Under the pieces are notes generated by a model. The model searched no databases. It was not told the origin of the DNA and saw only the letters and a list, made by a program, of their open reading frames with translations. Shown here in pieces: positions 26,992-36,170 of a stretch of 64,000 nucleotides of DNA. A program made the position numbers and the translations under genes. Origin of the DNA: Erythrobacter sp. YJ-T3-07 (GTDB lineage: Bacteria; Pseudomonadota; Alphaproteobacteria; Sphingomonadales; Sphingomonadaceae); NCBI RefSeq assembly GCF_015999305.1, contig NZ_JAEAGP010000001.1:1426001-1490000 (forward strand), written 5' to 3'. Every line of letters begins with the position of its first letter. The stretch's first letter is position 1.

Positions 26992-28194
26992 TTGGCCACT
27001 TATCCCGACGCTCGATCCGTAGTTGCGGCGCTTTCGCCTGACGAACCGGTTATCCTGAACCGTCCGCACGCTGCGGCACGCGCTGCGCGTTTCTTCGTGG
27101 ACGGCTTTCGCGGGCGTGCACTCTACGCGGTCAAAGCGAATCCTTCGCCCGACCTGATCCGCATCCTGTGGGACAACGGGATCACCCATTATGACGTCGC
27201 CTCGATCGCTGAGGTCCGGCTGGTGCGCGGCCTGCTGCCCGATGCGGAGCTGTGCTTCATGCACCCGGTCAAGCCGCGCAGCGCGATTGCCGAGGCGTAT
27301 CACCAGCACGGCTGCCGCACCTTCAGCCTCGATAGCGAGGAAGAGCTGACCAAGATCGTCGACGCGTGCCGCGCGCCCGATGGCAGCCCGGCAAAAGACC
27401 TCAAGCTGCTGGTCCGCCTGCGCGTCTCTTCCGAATTTTCCGAGCTGTCGCTCGCCAGCAAGTTCGGCACCGACCTGATCGACGCGCCCGTGCTGCTGCA
27501 GCAGACCCGCCAGCATTGCGACTGGCTGGGCGTGTGCTTCCACGTCGGCAGCCAGGCGATGACGCCGTTCGCCTATGTGCAGGCACTCGAGCGTGCGCGC
27601 GCCGCGATTGCTTCGTCCAGCGTGGTGATCGACATCATCGACGTGGGCGGAGGCTTCCCGAGCATCTACCCGGGCATGGAGCCGCCGCCGCTCGAAGACT
27701 ATTTCGACGTCATCTTCCGCGCGTCCGAATCGCTGCCGATTTCCTATTCGGCGGAGCTGTGGTGCGAACCCGGACGGGCGCTGTGCGCGGAATATTCCTC
27801 GCTGCTGGCGAAGGTCGAAAAGCGCCGCGGGACGGAGCTGTACATCAACGACGGCGCCTATGGCGCGCTGTACGACGCCGCGCATCTGGGCTGGAAATTC
27901 CCGGTCCGCGCGCTTGGCCATGACGAGCATGCCGCGAGCGAGGATTTCTCCCTCTACGGCCCGACCTGTGATGATGCGGACTATATGGAAGGGCCTTTCG
28001 CGCTTCCGGCCGACATCAAGGCGGGCGACTATGTCGAGATCGGCATGCTGGGCGCCTATGGCGCGGCGATGAAGACCGACTTCAACGGCTTCGGCGCGAA
28101 TATGGCGATCGTGGTCGGCGACGATCCGATGCAGACGCTCTACGATGGTCGCCGCGAACGCCCCGAGACGGACAACGTGGTCAACCTGCGCTAG
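26992..28194 (+). CDS. Ornithine/lysine decarboxylase, PLP fold type III
   Basis: A 400-residue eukaryotic-ODC-like (group IV) decarboxylase that makes putrescine from ornithine (or cadaverine from lysine). PLP Lys 48 is in LYAVKANPSPDLI; the other landmarks are SLDSEEELTKI, ASKFGTDL, CFHVGSQAM, the PLP-phosphate loop IDVGGGFPSIYPGM, WCEPGRALCAE and the active-site Cys segment LYGPTCDDADY. The start is a TTG at 26992: an in-frame stop lies at 26968 and no ATG or GTG is available near the family start. It ends by overlapping the convergent WYL regulator gene by 14 bases. Its product feeds the dehydrogenase/decarboxylase pair upstream. Confidence 0.88.
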   Translation: MATYPDARSVVAALSPDEPVILNRPHAAARAARFFVDGFRGRALYAVKANPSPDLIRILWDNGITHYDVASIAEVRLVRGLLPDAELCFMHPVKPRSAIAEAYHQHGCRTFSLDSEEELTKIVDACRAPDGSPAKDLKLLVRLRVSSEFSELSLASKFGTDLIDAPVLLQQTRQHCDWLGVCFHVGSQAMTPFAYVQALERARAAIASSSVVIDIIDVGGGFPSIYPGMEPPPLEDYFDVIFRASESLPISYSAELWCEPGRALCAEYSSLLAKVEKRRGTELYINDGAYGALYDAAHLGWKFPVRALGHDEHAASEDFSLYGPTCDDADYMEGPFALPADIKAGDYVEIGMLGAYGAAMKTDFNGFGANMAIVVGDDPMQTLYDGRRERPETDNVVNLR

Positions 28195-28933
28195 TTTGTG
28201 CTGCGGGCGCTGGGATGGCCTGCCGCTCCGCTGCCTTCTGCGCTTCCCATTCCGCCATGCGCATCGCCTGATAGCGGCGCAGCAACTCGACCCTGCGTGG
28301 GCGGAAGCTCGTCTCGCCCAGCTCCAGCCGGTCCATCCGCGCGACCTCGAAGGTGCGGTATCCTTCGCGCAGCAGGCACCAGCCGACGACCATCAGCGTG
28401 GTCGGGCTGTAGGACAGGCCCAGCGGCAGGATTTCGCGCTGCGTGACCTGCTCCTGCCGGTCGCGATAGGTAATCGTCACGCTCGTCTCGTCCCAGCAGG
28501 CCTGGCGTAGCAGATCGACATCGACCGCGATTTGCGGGCGCTCTGCGGGTATGCGCCACGATCGCATGATCGCATGCATGGACTGGCGCGCCTGACGGTC
28601 GGGCAGGGTGGCGATGATCCGCGCCATCGCGTCGCGCCCGGCCTTGGCGAGCCGCTCGTCACCCAGCTCGTCCAGACTGCCCACCGCCAGCATCAGCGCT
28701 TCGGTCTCTAGGCGCGTGAAGCTTTGCGGCGGCAGCGCGGGGTCTTCGGTCAGCGTATAGCCATAGCCTGCCGCGCCATCGATCAGCACGCCGCCTGCGC
28801 GCAGGGTGGCGATGTCGCGATAGAGCTGGCGCTGCGAGATCTCGGTTTCCGCCGCCAGCCGCTCCGCCGTGACGGGCGCGGGCAGCCGCCTGAGCGCGGC
28901 GAGCAGCCGCATCAACCTGTCCTGCCGTGCCAT
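28181..28933 (-). CDS. YafY-type transcriptional regulator, HTH plus WYL domain
   Basis: A 250-residue DNA-binding protein. Residues 1-60 form a winged HTH (RLAAETEISQRQLYRDIATL is the helix-turn-helix), and residues about 135-215 form a WYL domain (DETSVTITYRDRQEQVTQREILPLGL, with VVGWCLLREGYRTFEVARM) that senses small molecules or nucleic acid. It is divergent from the glutathione S-transferase gene 70 bases away and probably controls it, as is common for this pair. Its 3' end overlaps the decarboxylase gene by 14 bases on the opposite strand. Confidence 0.87.
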   Translation of the reverse strand: MARQDRLMRLLAALRRLPAPVTAERLAAETEISQRQLYRDIATLRAGGVLIDGAAGYGYTLTEDPALPPQSFTRLETEALMLAVGSLDELGDERLAKAGRDAMARIIATLPDRQARQSMHAIMRSWRIPAERPQIAVDVDLLRQACWDETSVTITYRDRQEQVTQREILPLGLSYSPTTLMVVGWCLLREGYRTFEVARMDRLELGETSFRPRRVELLRRYQAMRMAEWEAQKAAERQAIPAPAAQTSAG

Positions 28934-29003
28934 CGCTGCTGCCTCTTTCTGTCAGGAGGGCAGGCATATCCCTGCGCCACTGCAAACGGAAAGGAAAAAG
29001 CAC

Positions 29004-29576
29004 ATGCTTACGCTCTATCATTCGCCCCAGTCGCGCTCGGACACGGTGGTCCATCTGGTCCGCATGCTCGGCGCGGATGCGGATATTCGCGAGGTCACCA
29101 TCCGCCGTCAGGATGGCTCGGGCGCGCAGGACCCGGACAATCCGCACCCGGAAAAGAAGGTGCCCTACCTCGTCGATGGCGACGAGCATGTGCGCGAGCG
29201 CGGGGCGATCATGCTCTACCTGACCGACAAGTACCCGCAGGCGAAACTGGGCCCGCTGCCGGGCGAGGCGGGGCGCGGGGCGTATCTTTCGTGGCTGTCA
29301 TATTATCAGGGCATCATGGAGCCGCTGCTCATCCTCCAGTGGGCCGGCATCGACCATCCGGTCGTCACCGACGGGCTGGGCGACATGGAGCGGATGCTGG
29401 AGACACTGAGCGTGCCCCTGCGCACCGGCCCGTGGCTGCTGGGCGAGCGGTTCAGCGCGGCGGACATGCTGTTGAGCTCGCCGTTCCAGTGGTTCGGCGA
29501 TGCGCTGGCTGCGGGGCCGGAGGTGAAGAGCTGGGTGGAGCGCTGCGCCGCCGAGATGGCCGAAGTTACCGTGTAG
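29004..29576 (+). CDS. Glutathione S-transferase family protein
   Basis: A 190-residue cytosolic GST-fold protein. The N-terminal thioredoxin-like domain begins MLTLYHSPQSRSDTVVHLV and has the glutathione gamma-glutamyl site region KVPYLVDGDEHVRERGAIML (cis-Pro in VPYL). The helical C-terminal domain has the N-capping box-like LLGERFSAADMLLSSPFQW. ATG 29004 has AAGGAAAAAGC upstream. It is divergently transcribed from the WYL regulator, suggesting induction by a compound it conjugates. Substrate unknown. Confidence 0.85.
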   Translation: MLTLYHSPQSRSDTVVHLVRMLGADADIREVTIRRQDGSGAQDPDNPHPEKKVPYLVDGDEHVRERGAIMLYLTDKYPQAKLGPLPGEAGRGAYLSWLSYYQGIMEPLLILQWAGIDHPVVTDGLGDMERMLETLSVPLRTGPWLLGERFSAADMLLSSPFQWFGDALAAGPEVKSWVERCAAEMAEVTV

Positions 29577-29615
29577 GATCGTTGGGGGAGGGCCTGCGCG
29601 GGGCAGGCTCTCCCC

Positions 29616-30314
29616 TCAGCCGTCGAACCCGACGAAGCGGACGGTTTCGTCCAGCGGCTTGCGTTCGGAGACGACCGTGTTGGCGGGGAAGTCCGGATCG
29701 GGCCAGCCCATCGCGACGCAGATCATGATCACCTGATCCTCGGGGATGGCCGCATGCTCGCGCACCACGGGGCTCTGCATGATCCCCTGCGAGTTGATCA
29801 CGCAGCCCAGCCCGCGCGACCATGCCGCGTTGACCAGCGCATTGGTGATCGCGCCACAATCGAACGGCGCGATATCGCTGCCGAGAATGTCTCGATCATA
29901 GGTCACCACGATGGAGACGGGCGCATCGAACTGGCGGAAGCCACGGAGCGTCCAGTCCTGTCTGCGCTCCTTGTCCTCCCGCTCGATCCCCATCGCGCCG
30001 AACAGCTGCTTGGCGACGTCGATCTGCCGGCGGCGGTGATGCTCGGGCGGGTCGCCCTCGGGCCGGCGGAACTCGCGCGTGTCGGGATTGCCGGCGAGGA
30101 TGCCTTCGGTGTTGCCCCGGCGGATCGCGTCGAGCGGGTCGCCGGTCACCACCGTGAAGTTCCAGCACTGGTTGTTGTAGGAGGACGGCGCGCGGGTCGC
30201 GAGGGTGATGACCTCCTCGATCAGTTCGCGCGGGACCGGCTTGTCCAGAAAACCGCGAATGCTCCGGCGGCCGGTGACGACCTCTTCATACGTCTGATTG
30301 CGATTGCCGCCCAC
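29616..30314 (-). CDS. Nitroreductase
   Basis: A 232-residue FMN-dependent flavoprotein that reduces nitro compounds, quinones or related electrophiles with NAD(P)H. FMN-binding motifs are TGRRSIRGFLDKPVP and TRAPSSYNNQCW; the C-terminal part has IVMCVA-like IMICVAMGWPD and SERKPLDETVRFVGFD. GTG 30314 is chosen as start because AGGGAGAGAC precedes it and the frame further upstream, though open to 30788, runs antisense through the cell-wall-hydrolase gene region. It is a monocistronic gene converging with the GST gene. Confidence 0.87.
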   Translation of the reverse strand: MGGNRNQTYEEVVTGRRSIRGFLDKPVPRELIEEVITLATRAPSSYNNQCWNFTVVTGDPLDAIRRGNTEGILAGNPDTREFRRPEGDPPEHHRRRQIDVAKQLFGAMGIEREDKERRQDWTLRGFRQFDAPVSIVVTYDRDILGSDIAPFDCGAITNALVNAAWSRGLGCVINSQGIMQSPVVREHAAIPEDQVIMICVAMGWPDPDFPANTVVSERKPLDETVRFVGFDG

Positions 30315-30390
30315 GCGTGTCTCTCCCTGTTTCAGGCCGACCGGGTAGCGCGGGTGTGGGGGCGCGGCAAATCCGTTACGGAAGCGCGGG

Positions 30391-31611
30391 TCAGGGGCGC
30401 GCGGCGGGCAGGCAGCGGCCGGTTGCGGGCTGGGCGAACAGGCGGCAATCGAAGAACACCGCCTCCGGATTGCCGTTGCGCGGCGCGAGGTAGCTGAAGC
30501 GCAGCTGGCGGCGCGCCTCGCTCGATAGCGGCAGCTCGCTGGGAATCGCGCTCGCCTCGCTCCAGCCATAGACCTGGCAGAAGCGCGAGCCGGGGCACAG
30601 AGTGCGTGCCTGCGCGACGATCGCCGCCGGATCGTCGCCCGCGCCGACCAGCACGAAATGCGCGCCGGGGCCGGGGCCTTGCGGGGCCGCTGGCGCGGGT
30701 GCGGCGGAGGTGCTCGCGGAAAGCTCTGTCTTGTCCTGCCCGCCCACATCCTGCTTGGCGGTGATGCTGCGCACCGCCCGCTCGTCACCCAGCAGGTCGG
30801 GCAGCAGCGTCTCGTCGCGCACGACCGCCTGCGCCGTGCTGCGCAGCGCCATCGGATCGGGCTCGCCCCCGCGATAGGTCGCGTTGAGCGCGGTGCCGGT
30901 GCCCCAGAAGCCGCGCCAGCGGAAGAACAGGTGCGGGCCGACGGTAGCGATCTTGTCCAGCTTGGGGCTCCACCAGGGATAGACGTAGTTCGCGTGGTAA
31001 TGGGTCGCGATGCCGACGGTTTTGTCGACCCGCCCGCCGAGCGCTTCCTCCGCCCGCTGGCGCGCCGCGCGCCACTGGCTTTCGGGGTAGCTGCGGGTGA
31101 GCGATCCGTCGCAGGTGAAGGTGAACTGGCACCCGGTGCGCCGCTCCGCTCCCTGGTAGACCACGCCGCACACCGTGTTGGCGAAGGCGGGGTGGCGCGT
31201 GCGGTTGAGGATAACCTGCATCACCGCGCGCTGGTCCGCATCGCCATAGCCCGCTTCCGCCATCGCGGCGAGCGCGAGGCAGTCGCGCGCACGCGTGCGG
31301 TCGGCGGCGCTGCCGCTGAAGCGGAAGGGCGGGGCGATGCCGGGGCCGCCTTCGACGATATCGACCGCGGCATTCTGCGCCTGTGCATCGTCGGGCGCGA
31401 GCTGCGATTTCAGCGTGTCCGCCTCCTCGCCACTGGCGGGGAGGGCCTCGACGCTCTCGGGCGGCGGGACGTCTGCTTGTGCGACCGCATGCGGTCGCTC
31501 AGCCGAGGGACCACCTGCAAGCGCTAACACTGCAAAGGTCGCCAGCAGGATCGCCAGCACGCCGACCAGCGGAACATTCTCCCGAAACCAGGCCGATCGC
31601 AGCAATTCCAT
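30391..31611 (-). CDS. Cell-wall hydrolase, SleB-like
   Basis: A 406-residue envelope protein with an N-terminal membrane helix (VPLVGVLAILLATFAVLALAG), a Pro/Ala linker, and a Hydrolase_2 (SleB) domain at about 105-240: DCLALAAMAEAGYGDADQRAV, the catalytic Glu region, VMQVILNRTRHPAFANTVCGVVY, CQFTFTCDG and ATHYHANYVYPWWSP. This family cleaves peptidoglycan glycan strands. After an acidic/Ala/Pro linker, the last 100 residues form a second small domain with Cys pairs (TLCPGSRFCQVYGW, FDCRLF) that I do not recognise. Probably periplasmic, inner-membrane anchored, acting in wall remodelling. Confidence 0.85.
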   Translation of the reverse strand: MELLRSAWFRENVPLVGVLAILLATFAVLALAGGPSAERPHAVAQADVPPPESVEALPASGEEADTLKSQLAPDDAQAQNAAVDIVEGGPGIAPPFRFSGSAADRTRARDCLALAAMAEAGYGDADQRAVMQVILNRTRHPAFANTVCGVVYQGAERRTGCQFTFTCDGSLTRSYPESQWRAARQRAEEALGGRVDKTVGIATHYHANYVYPWWSPKLDKIATVGPHLFFRWRGFWGTGTALNATYRGGEPDPMALRSTAQAVVRDETLLPDLLGDERAVRSITAKQDVGGQDKTELSASTSAAPAPAAPQGPGPGAHFVLVGAGDDPAAIVAQARTLCPGSRFCQVYGWSEASAIPSELPLSSEARRQLRFSYLAPRNGNPEAVFFDCRLFAQPATGRCLPAARP

Positions 31612-31708
31612 TGCGCCTATTTAGAGTGCGCCCGCGGCAATACCATCGCCGATGGTGCGAACCTGCGCGATCCATCGACGAACTTCATCGACAGTCGCGC
31701 CGATCTGC

Positions 31709-32509
31709 CTAGCTGTGCGCGGGGTGGTCCCGATGCTTCTGCAACGTGCCTGCCACCTGGCCGAGCGCCGCACCGACCTTTTCGGGAAACTCGCCCGGAG
31801 CGAAATCGACCGTGGTGTTGTGCGCGGTGGCGACGCGGCGGGCATCGGCCCAGTCCTGCGCCATTCCGATGGCCCATTCGCGGAAGGCGTCTGCGGCGTA
31901 GGGGGTGGGCTCCAGCGCCTTGGCCAGCGTCGGATGGAACGCCAGCTTGCCGGTAAACGGCAGCAGCGAGAGCGGGAAGGGTGCCTTGATGCACGACAGC
32001 GTGTCGTCGACGAAGATCGTCCCGCTGGGGCGGTGGTAGGCGAGGACGGACGAGAAATGCACGTTCTCGTCCTCGCACACCATCTGCACGCCTTCGGGGA
32101 CGGAGAAGGTCAGCGCTTCGCCGAACAGCCCGTCGAGCGCGCCTGCCTCGCAGAAGTCGCTTTCCCATTTCAGCTCGGGAAACTTCTCGTGATGGCGGCG
32201 CGTGCCGTAGAGCTTGGCGTGCGGATAGGTCTTCGCCATCCACTCGATATGCAGCGTGTGGAAGGGGTGAACGTTGATGATTGCGGCGACCTTCTTGCCG
32301 CCATCGGTCAGCGCGTCGACCTTGGCCTTCAGATCGTCGTCCAGCGTATAGCTGTCGAGAAAGACGAACCGCCCGTCGGGCAGCTCGACCAGCGCGCAAT
32401 GCGTGCCGAGGTCGACCACGCCGCCCAGCTTGAACGATCCGCGGATGTGATGGAAACCGTCGCCGAAATCGGTGAGGGTGCCGGGCTTTACTTTTGTTAT
32501 CTCTGCCAT
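31709..32509 (-). CDS. MBL-fold-like protein with atypical metal site
   Basis: A 266-residue protein resembling metallo-beta-lactamase-fold hydrolases: GFHHIRGSFKLGGVVDLGTH, then FLDSYTLDDDLKAKV and the hairpin AIINVHPFHTLHIEW at the place where HxHxDH is normally found. Here only HPxHxxH is present, so the binuclear metal site is altered. Later segments (VHFSSVLAYHRPSGTIFVDDTLS) fit the second half of the fold, with an Asp that could bridge metals. The start at 32509 begins MAEITKV; the 15 upstream codons look non-coding. Followed 57 bases later by hemA in the opposite order of transcription (hemA is upstream, read in the same direction). Function unknown. Confidence 0.65.
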   Translation of the reverse strand: MAEITKVKPGTLTDFGDGFHHIRGSFKLGGVVDLGTHCALVELPDGRFVFLDSYTLDDDLKAKVDALTDGGKKVAAIINVHPFHTLHIEWMAKTYPHAKLYGTRRHHEKFPELKWESDFCEAGALDGLFGEALTFSVPEGVQMVCEDENVHFSSVLAYHRPSGTIFVDDTLSCIKAPFPLSLLPFTGKLAFHPTLAKALEPTPYAADAFREWAIGMAQDWADARRVATAHNTTVDFAPGEFPEKVGAALGQVAGTLQKHRDHPAHS

Positions 32510-32565
32510 GGTGGCCAAGCGATCAAATGACCGCTCGGTTCCGCAATGCAGCAATTAGCCCGCAG

Positions 32566-33789
32566 CTATGCCGCCTTGAGCAGCTCCAGCTCCAGCCGGT
32601 CCCAAATCTCGGCCAGGGCATCGACCAGCTCTCGCATCATTTCCTCGGTGTGCGCGGGACCGGGGGTGAAGCGCAGGCGCTCCGTTCCGCGCGGCACCGT
32701 GGGGAAATTGATCGGCTGGACGTAAACGCCGTATTCGGCGAGCAGGATGTCGCTGATCCGCTTCGCTTTTACCGGGTCGCCGACCATCAGCGGCACGATG
32801 TGCGTGGTGGAATCCATCACCGGCAGGCCCGCCTCGCGCATGATCTGCTTGAGCATCGCGGCCGCCGCCTGCTGCCCGTCGCGTTCCACGCTGCTGGACT
32901 TGAGGTGCTTGACCGCGGCTAGCACGCCCGCGACCAGCACGGGGCTGAGCGAGGTGGTGAAGATGAAGCCGGGCGCATAGCTGCGGATGCAATCGACGAT
33001 CCGCTTGTCCGCCGCGATATAGCCGCCCATCACGCCGAACGCCTTGCCCAGCGTCCCTTCGAGAATGTCGATCCGGTGCGCGGCCTCGTCGCGTTCGGAA
33101 ATCCCGCCGCCGCGCGCGCCATACATGCCGACCGCGTGGACTTCGTCGCAATAGGTCAGCGCGTTGTACTTTTCCGCCAGGTCGCAGATTTCGTGGAGCG
33201 GGGCGACGTCGCCATCCATCGAATAGACGCTTTCGAAGGCGATCAGCTTGGGCACGTCGGGATCTTCCGCCGCCAGCAGCTCTTCGAGATGTTCCAGGTC
33301 GTTGTGCCGGAACACGCGCTTGGCGCAGCCCGAGTTGCGGATGCCCGCGATCATGCTCGCGTGGTTGAGCGCGTCGGAGAAGATCACGCAGCCGGGCAGC
33401 AGCTTGGCCAGCGTGGAGAGCGTCGCGTCGTTGGAGACGTAGCCGCTGGTGAAGATCAGCGCGGATTCCTTGCCGTGCAGGTCGGCGAGTTCCGCCTCCA
33501 GCTCGATATGGTAATGGGTGTTGCCGCCGATATTGCGCGTTCCGCCGGAGCCCGCGCCAACATCGTGCAGCGCCTGCTCCATCGCTTCGGTCACCTTGGG
33601 ATGCTGGCCCATCGCGAGATAGTCGTTGGAGCACCACACGGTGATCGGCTTCGGGCCGTTATGGCCATGGAAGCAGCGCGCATTGGGGTAGGCACCCTTG
33701 TTGCGCAGGATATCGATGAAGACCCGATACCGGCCTTCCTCGTGCAGGCGATCAATCGCCCGGTCGAATATATGGCTGTAGTTCGTCAC
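32566..33789 (-). CDS. hemA: 5-aminolevulinate synthase
   Basis: A 407-residue PLP enzyme that condenses glycine and succinyl-CoA to 5-aminolevulinate, the first step of tetrapyrrole synthesis by the C4 pathway typical of alphaproteobacteria. Motifs: [54 protein letters not shown] and the PLP lysine Lys 249 in [14 protein letters not shown]; the end has [20 protein letters not shown] 33789 gives an N-terminus ([20 protein letters not shown]) colinear with known enzymes; the frame opens at a TTG at 33813. Its substrate succinyl-CoA is also the end product of the methylmalonyl-CoA genes in this window. Confidence 0.95.
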   Translation of the reverse strand: MTNYSHIFDRAIDRLHEEGRYRVFIDILRNKGAYPNARCFHGHNGPKPITVWCSNDYLAMGQHPKVTEAMEQALHDVGAGSGGTRNIGGNTHYHIELEAELADLHGKESALIFTSGYVSNDATLSTLAKLLPGCVIFSDALNHASMIAGIRNSGCAKRVFRHNDLEHLEELLAAEDPDVPKLIAFESVYSMDGDVAPLHEICDLAEKYNALTYCDEVHAVGMYGARGGGISERDEAAHRIDILEGTLGKAFGVMGGYIAADKRIVDCIRSYAPGFIFTTSLSPVLVAGVLAAVKHLKSSSVERDGQQAAAAMLKQIMREAGLPVMDSTTHIVPLMVGDPVKAKRISDILLAEYGVYVQPINFPTVPRGTERLRFTPGPAHTEEMMRELVDALAEIWDRLELELLKAA

Positions 33790-33835
33790 GGTGGGGCACC
33801 GTTTAAAGCGCAAAAACGGCAGTTTCCAGCGCGAT

Positions 33836-33856
33836 CTTTGCGAGTGATTCGCAAAG
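33836..33856. promoter_or_regulatory. Perfect 8-bp palindrome before hemA
   Basis: CTTTGCGA (33836-33843) and TCGCAAAG (33849-33856) form a perfect inverted repeat with a 5-base spacer, 47 bases upstream of the hemA start and 18 bases after the murI stop. It could be an operator for hemA or a weak hairpin after murI. It is not an Fnr-type box (TTGAT-N4-ATCAA). The regulator is unknown. Confidence 0.4.
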
Positions 33857-33874
33857 GTGACGGTTATATTGCAA

Positions 33875-34669
33875 TCAGAATTGCGTTGCGTGCATCAGTC
33901 CGTGGCGTTCGAGCATCGGGGTGAGCGCCAAGAGGCTCTTGGCACTGCCGGTTGCCACCGCGAAATCGCTGCCCTCGCGGGCGAAATCCTGCCCCTGCGT
34001 CAGCGAGGCGATCCGCCGGGCGATCCCCTGTGCGCCGTCGACCAGCTGCACGTGCTTGCCGAACACCGCGCGCAACTCGTCCGCCAGCAGCGGGAAATGC
34101 GTGCAGGCGAGCACCAGCGTGTCGAGGTCTTGCGCCTGCGGGGCATCACGCAGGCCAGCGACTGCTTGCGCCACCGCACCTTCGGCCAGCGTCTCGCCGC
34201 GCATCTTCGCTTCGGCCAGCGGCACGAGCGCATCGGCGGGGTGGCGGATCAGGTGCTTGTCGGCGGCGAACTCCGCCTCCAGCCGGTCGACATAGGGCTG
34301 GCGTACGGTCGCCCCTGTGCCGAGCAGGCCGATCACGCCGGTTTGCGTCGCCAGCGCGGCGGGCTTGATCGCGGGGACGGTGCCGACGATCGGCACCTCC
34401 AGCACGTCGCGCACCATCGACAGCGCGATGGTGCTGGCGGTGTTGCACGCGATGCAGATCAGGCGCGGCTGATAGCGCTCCGCCATCCGGCCGAGCAGGC
34501 CGCACACGCGCGCGGCGACCTCGGCCTCGCTCTTGGTGCCGTAGGGCAGGCCGGCGAAATCGGCGGCGTAGATCACCGGCGCCTGCGGCAGCGTTTTGCG
34601 TACCTCGGCGAGGATCGTCAGCCCGCCGACGCCGGAATCGAAGATCAGGATGGGGGCGGCGGGGTTCAT
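33875..34669 (-). CDS. murI: Glutamate racemase
   Basis: A 264-residue cofactor-independent racemase supplying D-glutamate for peptidoglycan. Both catalytic cysteines are in place: Cys 75 in CIACNTAST and the second in LACTHFPLL. The N-terminus [17 protein letters not shown] and YGTKSEAEV are family marks. Single gene, upstream of hemA on the same strand with the palindrome between. Confidence 0.94.
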   Translation of the reverse strand: MNPAAPILIFDSGVGGLTILAEVRKTLPQAPVIYAADFAGLPYGTKSEAEVAARVCGLLGRMAERYQPRLICIACNTASTIALSMVRDVLEVPIVGTVPAIKPAALATQTGVIGLLGTGATVRQPYVDRLEAEFAADKHLIRHPADALVPLAEAKMRGETLAEGAVAQAVAGLRDAPQAQDLDTLVLACTHFPLLADELRAVFGKHVQLVDGAQGIARRIASLTQGQDFAREGSDFAVATGSAKSLLALTPMLERHGLMHATQF

Positions 34670-34731
34670 GCTTTGCGGCGCATGGCCCCGCGCGCCCGGT
34701 TGGTCAATCCGGAGGGTTCGCGGCCCAGCGC

Positions 34732-35436
34732 CTATTGCGGATCGGCGGCCAGCGGCTCATCCGACTCGTCATCCAGCCTCCACTTGCCGACAAAGTCGTA
34801 GCCCTCCCGGCCGACATCGGCAGAGACCCGCTTTGCGCGGGCGAGCTGGCGCTTTTCCACCGTCGCAGCGCTTAGCGAATCGGCGAGCGCCGTCTGCTCG
34901 TCTTCAGCCGCCGATGCGGCATCTGCAGCCACCGTTGCGGAATCTTCACGGGCAATCCTTGCCTCTTCGACGCCCACCTCGGTGCGCGCCTTGTCGCTGG
35001 CGGACAGAGCCCGCGCGTCCGATCCGGGTTGGCCGGTGAGCGCTAGGGCCAGAACGAAAATCATCGACATGATCGGTACTCCGGCAGCCAGGAAAAGGCG
35101 GTGCCGGTTGAATCGCGGGGCTGCCGACCGGATACGGGCACCAAGGCCCTCGATCTGAGCTCGACGCCCGCCGTCCGATAGCTCCGGCGGACCGGATATT
35201 GTCCCCCCGTACCCTTCCGAGCGGGCGACAATCCGCGCCGCCTCGAGCGAACTGGTGACGTCGAGCTTGTGCCGCGCCGACTTGAGGCGCTTTTCCACCG
35301 CGTGATGGGTGACGCCGAGCCGGATCGCGATTTCCTTCGCGGTGGCGTGACCCAGCCAGAGGCGCAGGCATTCGCGTTCCTTGTCGGTCAGCCGCGCCAC
35401 GGCGGCGGCGTCGGAGGAGAGCTGGTGGGCAGTCAT
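34732..35436 (-). CDS. LuxR-type regulator with C-terminal membrane segment
   Basis: A 234-residue protein with an N-terminal LuxR/GerE-type helix-turn-helix (residues 14-75: LTDKERECLRLWLGHATAKE and RLGVTHHAVEKRLKSARHKL), no receiver domain, one predicted membrane helix near residues 115-135 (LFLAAGVPIMSMIFVLALAL), and an Ala/Asp/Glu-rich outer region. This order (cytosolic HTH, helix, extracytoplasmic tail) suggests a membrane-bound one-component regulator. Similar small proteins are frequent in sphingomonads but uncharacterised. Divergent from plsY across 122 bases. Targets unknown. Confidence 0.75.
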   Translation of the reverse strand: MTAHQLSSDAAAVARLTDKERECLRLWLGHATAKEIAIRLGVTHHAVEKRLKSARHKLDVTSSLEAARIVARSEGYGGTISGPPELSDGGRRAQIEGLGARIRSAAPRFNRHRLFLAAGVPIMSMIFVLALALTGQPGSDARALSASDKARTEVGVEEARIAREDSATVAADAASAAEDEQTALADSLSAATVEKRQLARAKRVSADVGREGYDFVGKWRLDDESDEPLAADPQ

Positions 35437-35558
35437 GATGCCAGACCTACCGCGAACGGGGGGCAGGGCAAGGTACGGTCGACTGGTACCGCCGAATTTA
35501 TCCGGTGTGGTTGTGGTGTGGGCTTCGACAAGCGGCGCCGACGGGCTATGGAACCGGC

Positions 35559-36170
35559 ATGGACGTTTTGCTCGCTGCCGCGCTCGGTTACCTCCTCGGT
35601 TCGATTCCCTTCGGCTACCTGCTCACCCGCGCGGCGGGGCTGGGCGATGTCCGCGCGCAGGGTAGCGGCAATATCGGCGCCACGAATGTTCTGCGCACCG
35701 GCAGCAAGAAGCTGGCGGCGGCGACGCTGCTGCTCGATCTGGCGAAGGGCCTCGCCCCGGTGCTGATCGTCCGCACGCTGTTCGACCAGCCCGATGCGAT
35801 GCCCGCCGCAGCCCTCGGGCCCGTGCCCGCCGCCGCGCTGTTTGCGGTGCTCGGCCACTGCTTCCCGGTCTGGCTCAAGTTCAAGGGCGGCAAGGGCGTG
35901 GCAACCAATGCGGGCGTGTGCTTCGGCCTCGCCTGGCCGCTGGGGCTGACCTACGCGCTGGTCTGGATTGGCGTGCTCGCGACCTTGCGGATCAGTTCGC
36001 TCGCCGGGATGAGCGCGGTGGTCTGCGCCGCGATCGCCGCTGCGCTGCTGGGATACACTCCGTTTGTGCCGGTGCTGGTGCTGATCGCGCTGCTGGTGAT
36101 CTGGCTCCACCGCACCAACATCGCGCGGCTTGCCAAGGGTGAGGAACCCAAGGTCGGCGCGAAAAAATGA
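35559..36170 (+). CDS. plsY: Glycerol-3-phosphate acyltransferase PlsY
   Basis: A 203-residue inner-membrane enzyme that transfers acyl groups from acyl-phosphate to glycerol-3-phosphate, the first step of phospholipid synthesis. The catalytic motif GSGNIGATNVLRTGSK and LGHCFPVWLKFKGGKGVATN are complete, and LLGSIPFGYLLTR marks the first helix. ATG 35559 begins a hydrophobic helix; the 18 codons before it belong to the spacer. The stop overlaps dprA by 4 bases (ATGA). Confidence 0.94.
   Translation: MDVLLAAALGYLLGSIPFGYLLTRAAGLGDVRAQGSGNIGATNVLRTGSKKLAAATLLLDLAKGLAPVLIVRTLFDQPDAMPAAALGPVPAAALFAVLGHCFPVWLKFKGGKGVATNAGVCFGLAWPLGLTYALVWIGVLATLRISSLAGMSAVVCAAIAAALLGYTPFVPVLVLIALLVIWLHRTNIARLAKGEEPKVGAKK

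Noticed and set aside
31621..31845. Minus-strand frame ending in ARQIGATVDEVRRWIAQV, resembling an HTH protein
   Set aside because: It overlaps the end of the MBL-like gene in another frame and has no ribosome site; possibly a remnant, but not supportable as a gene.
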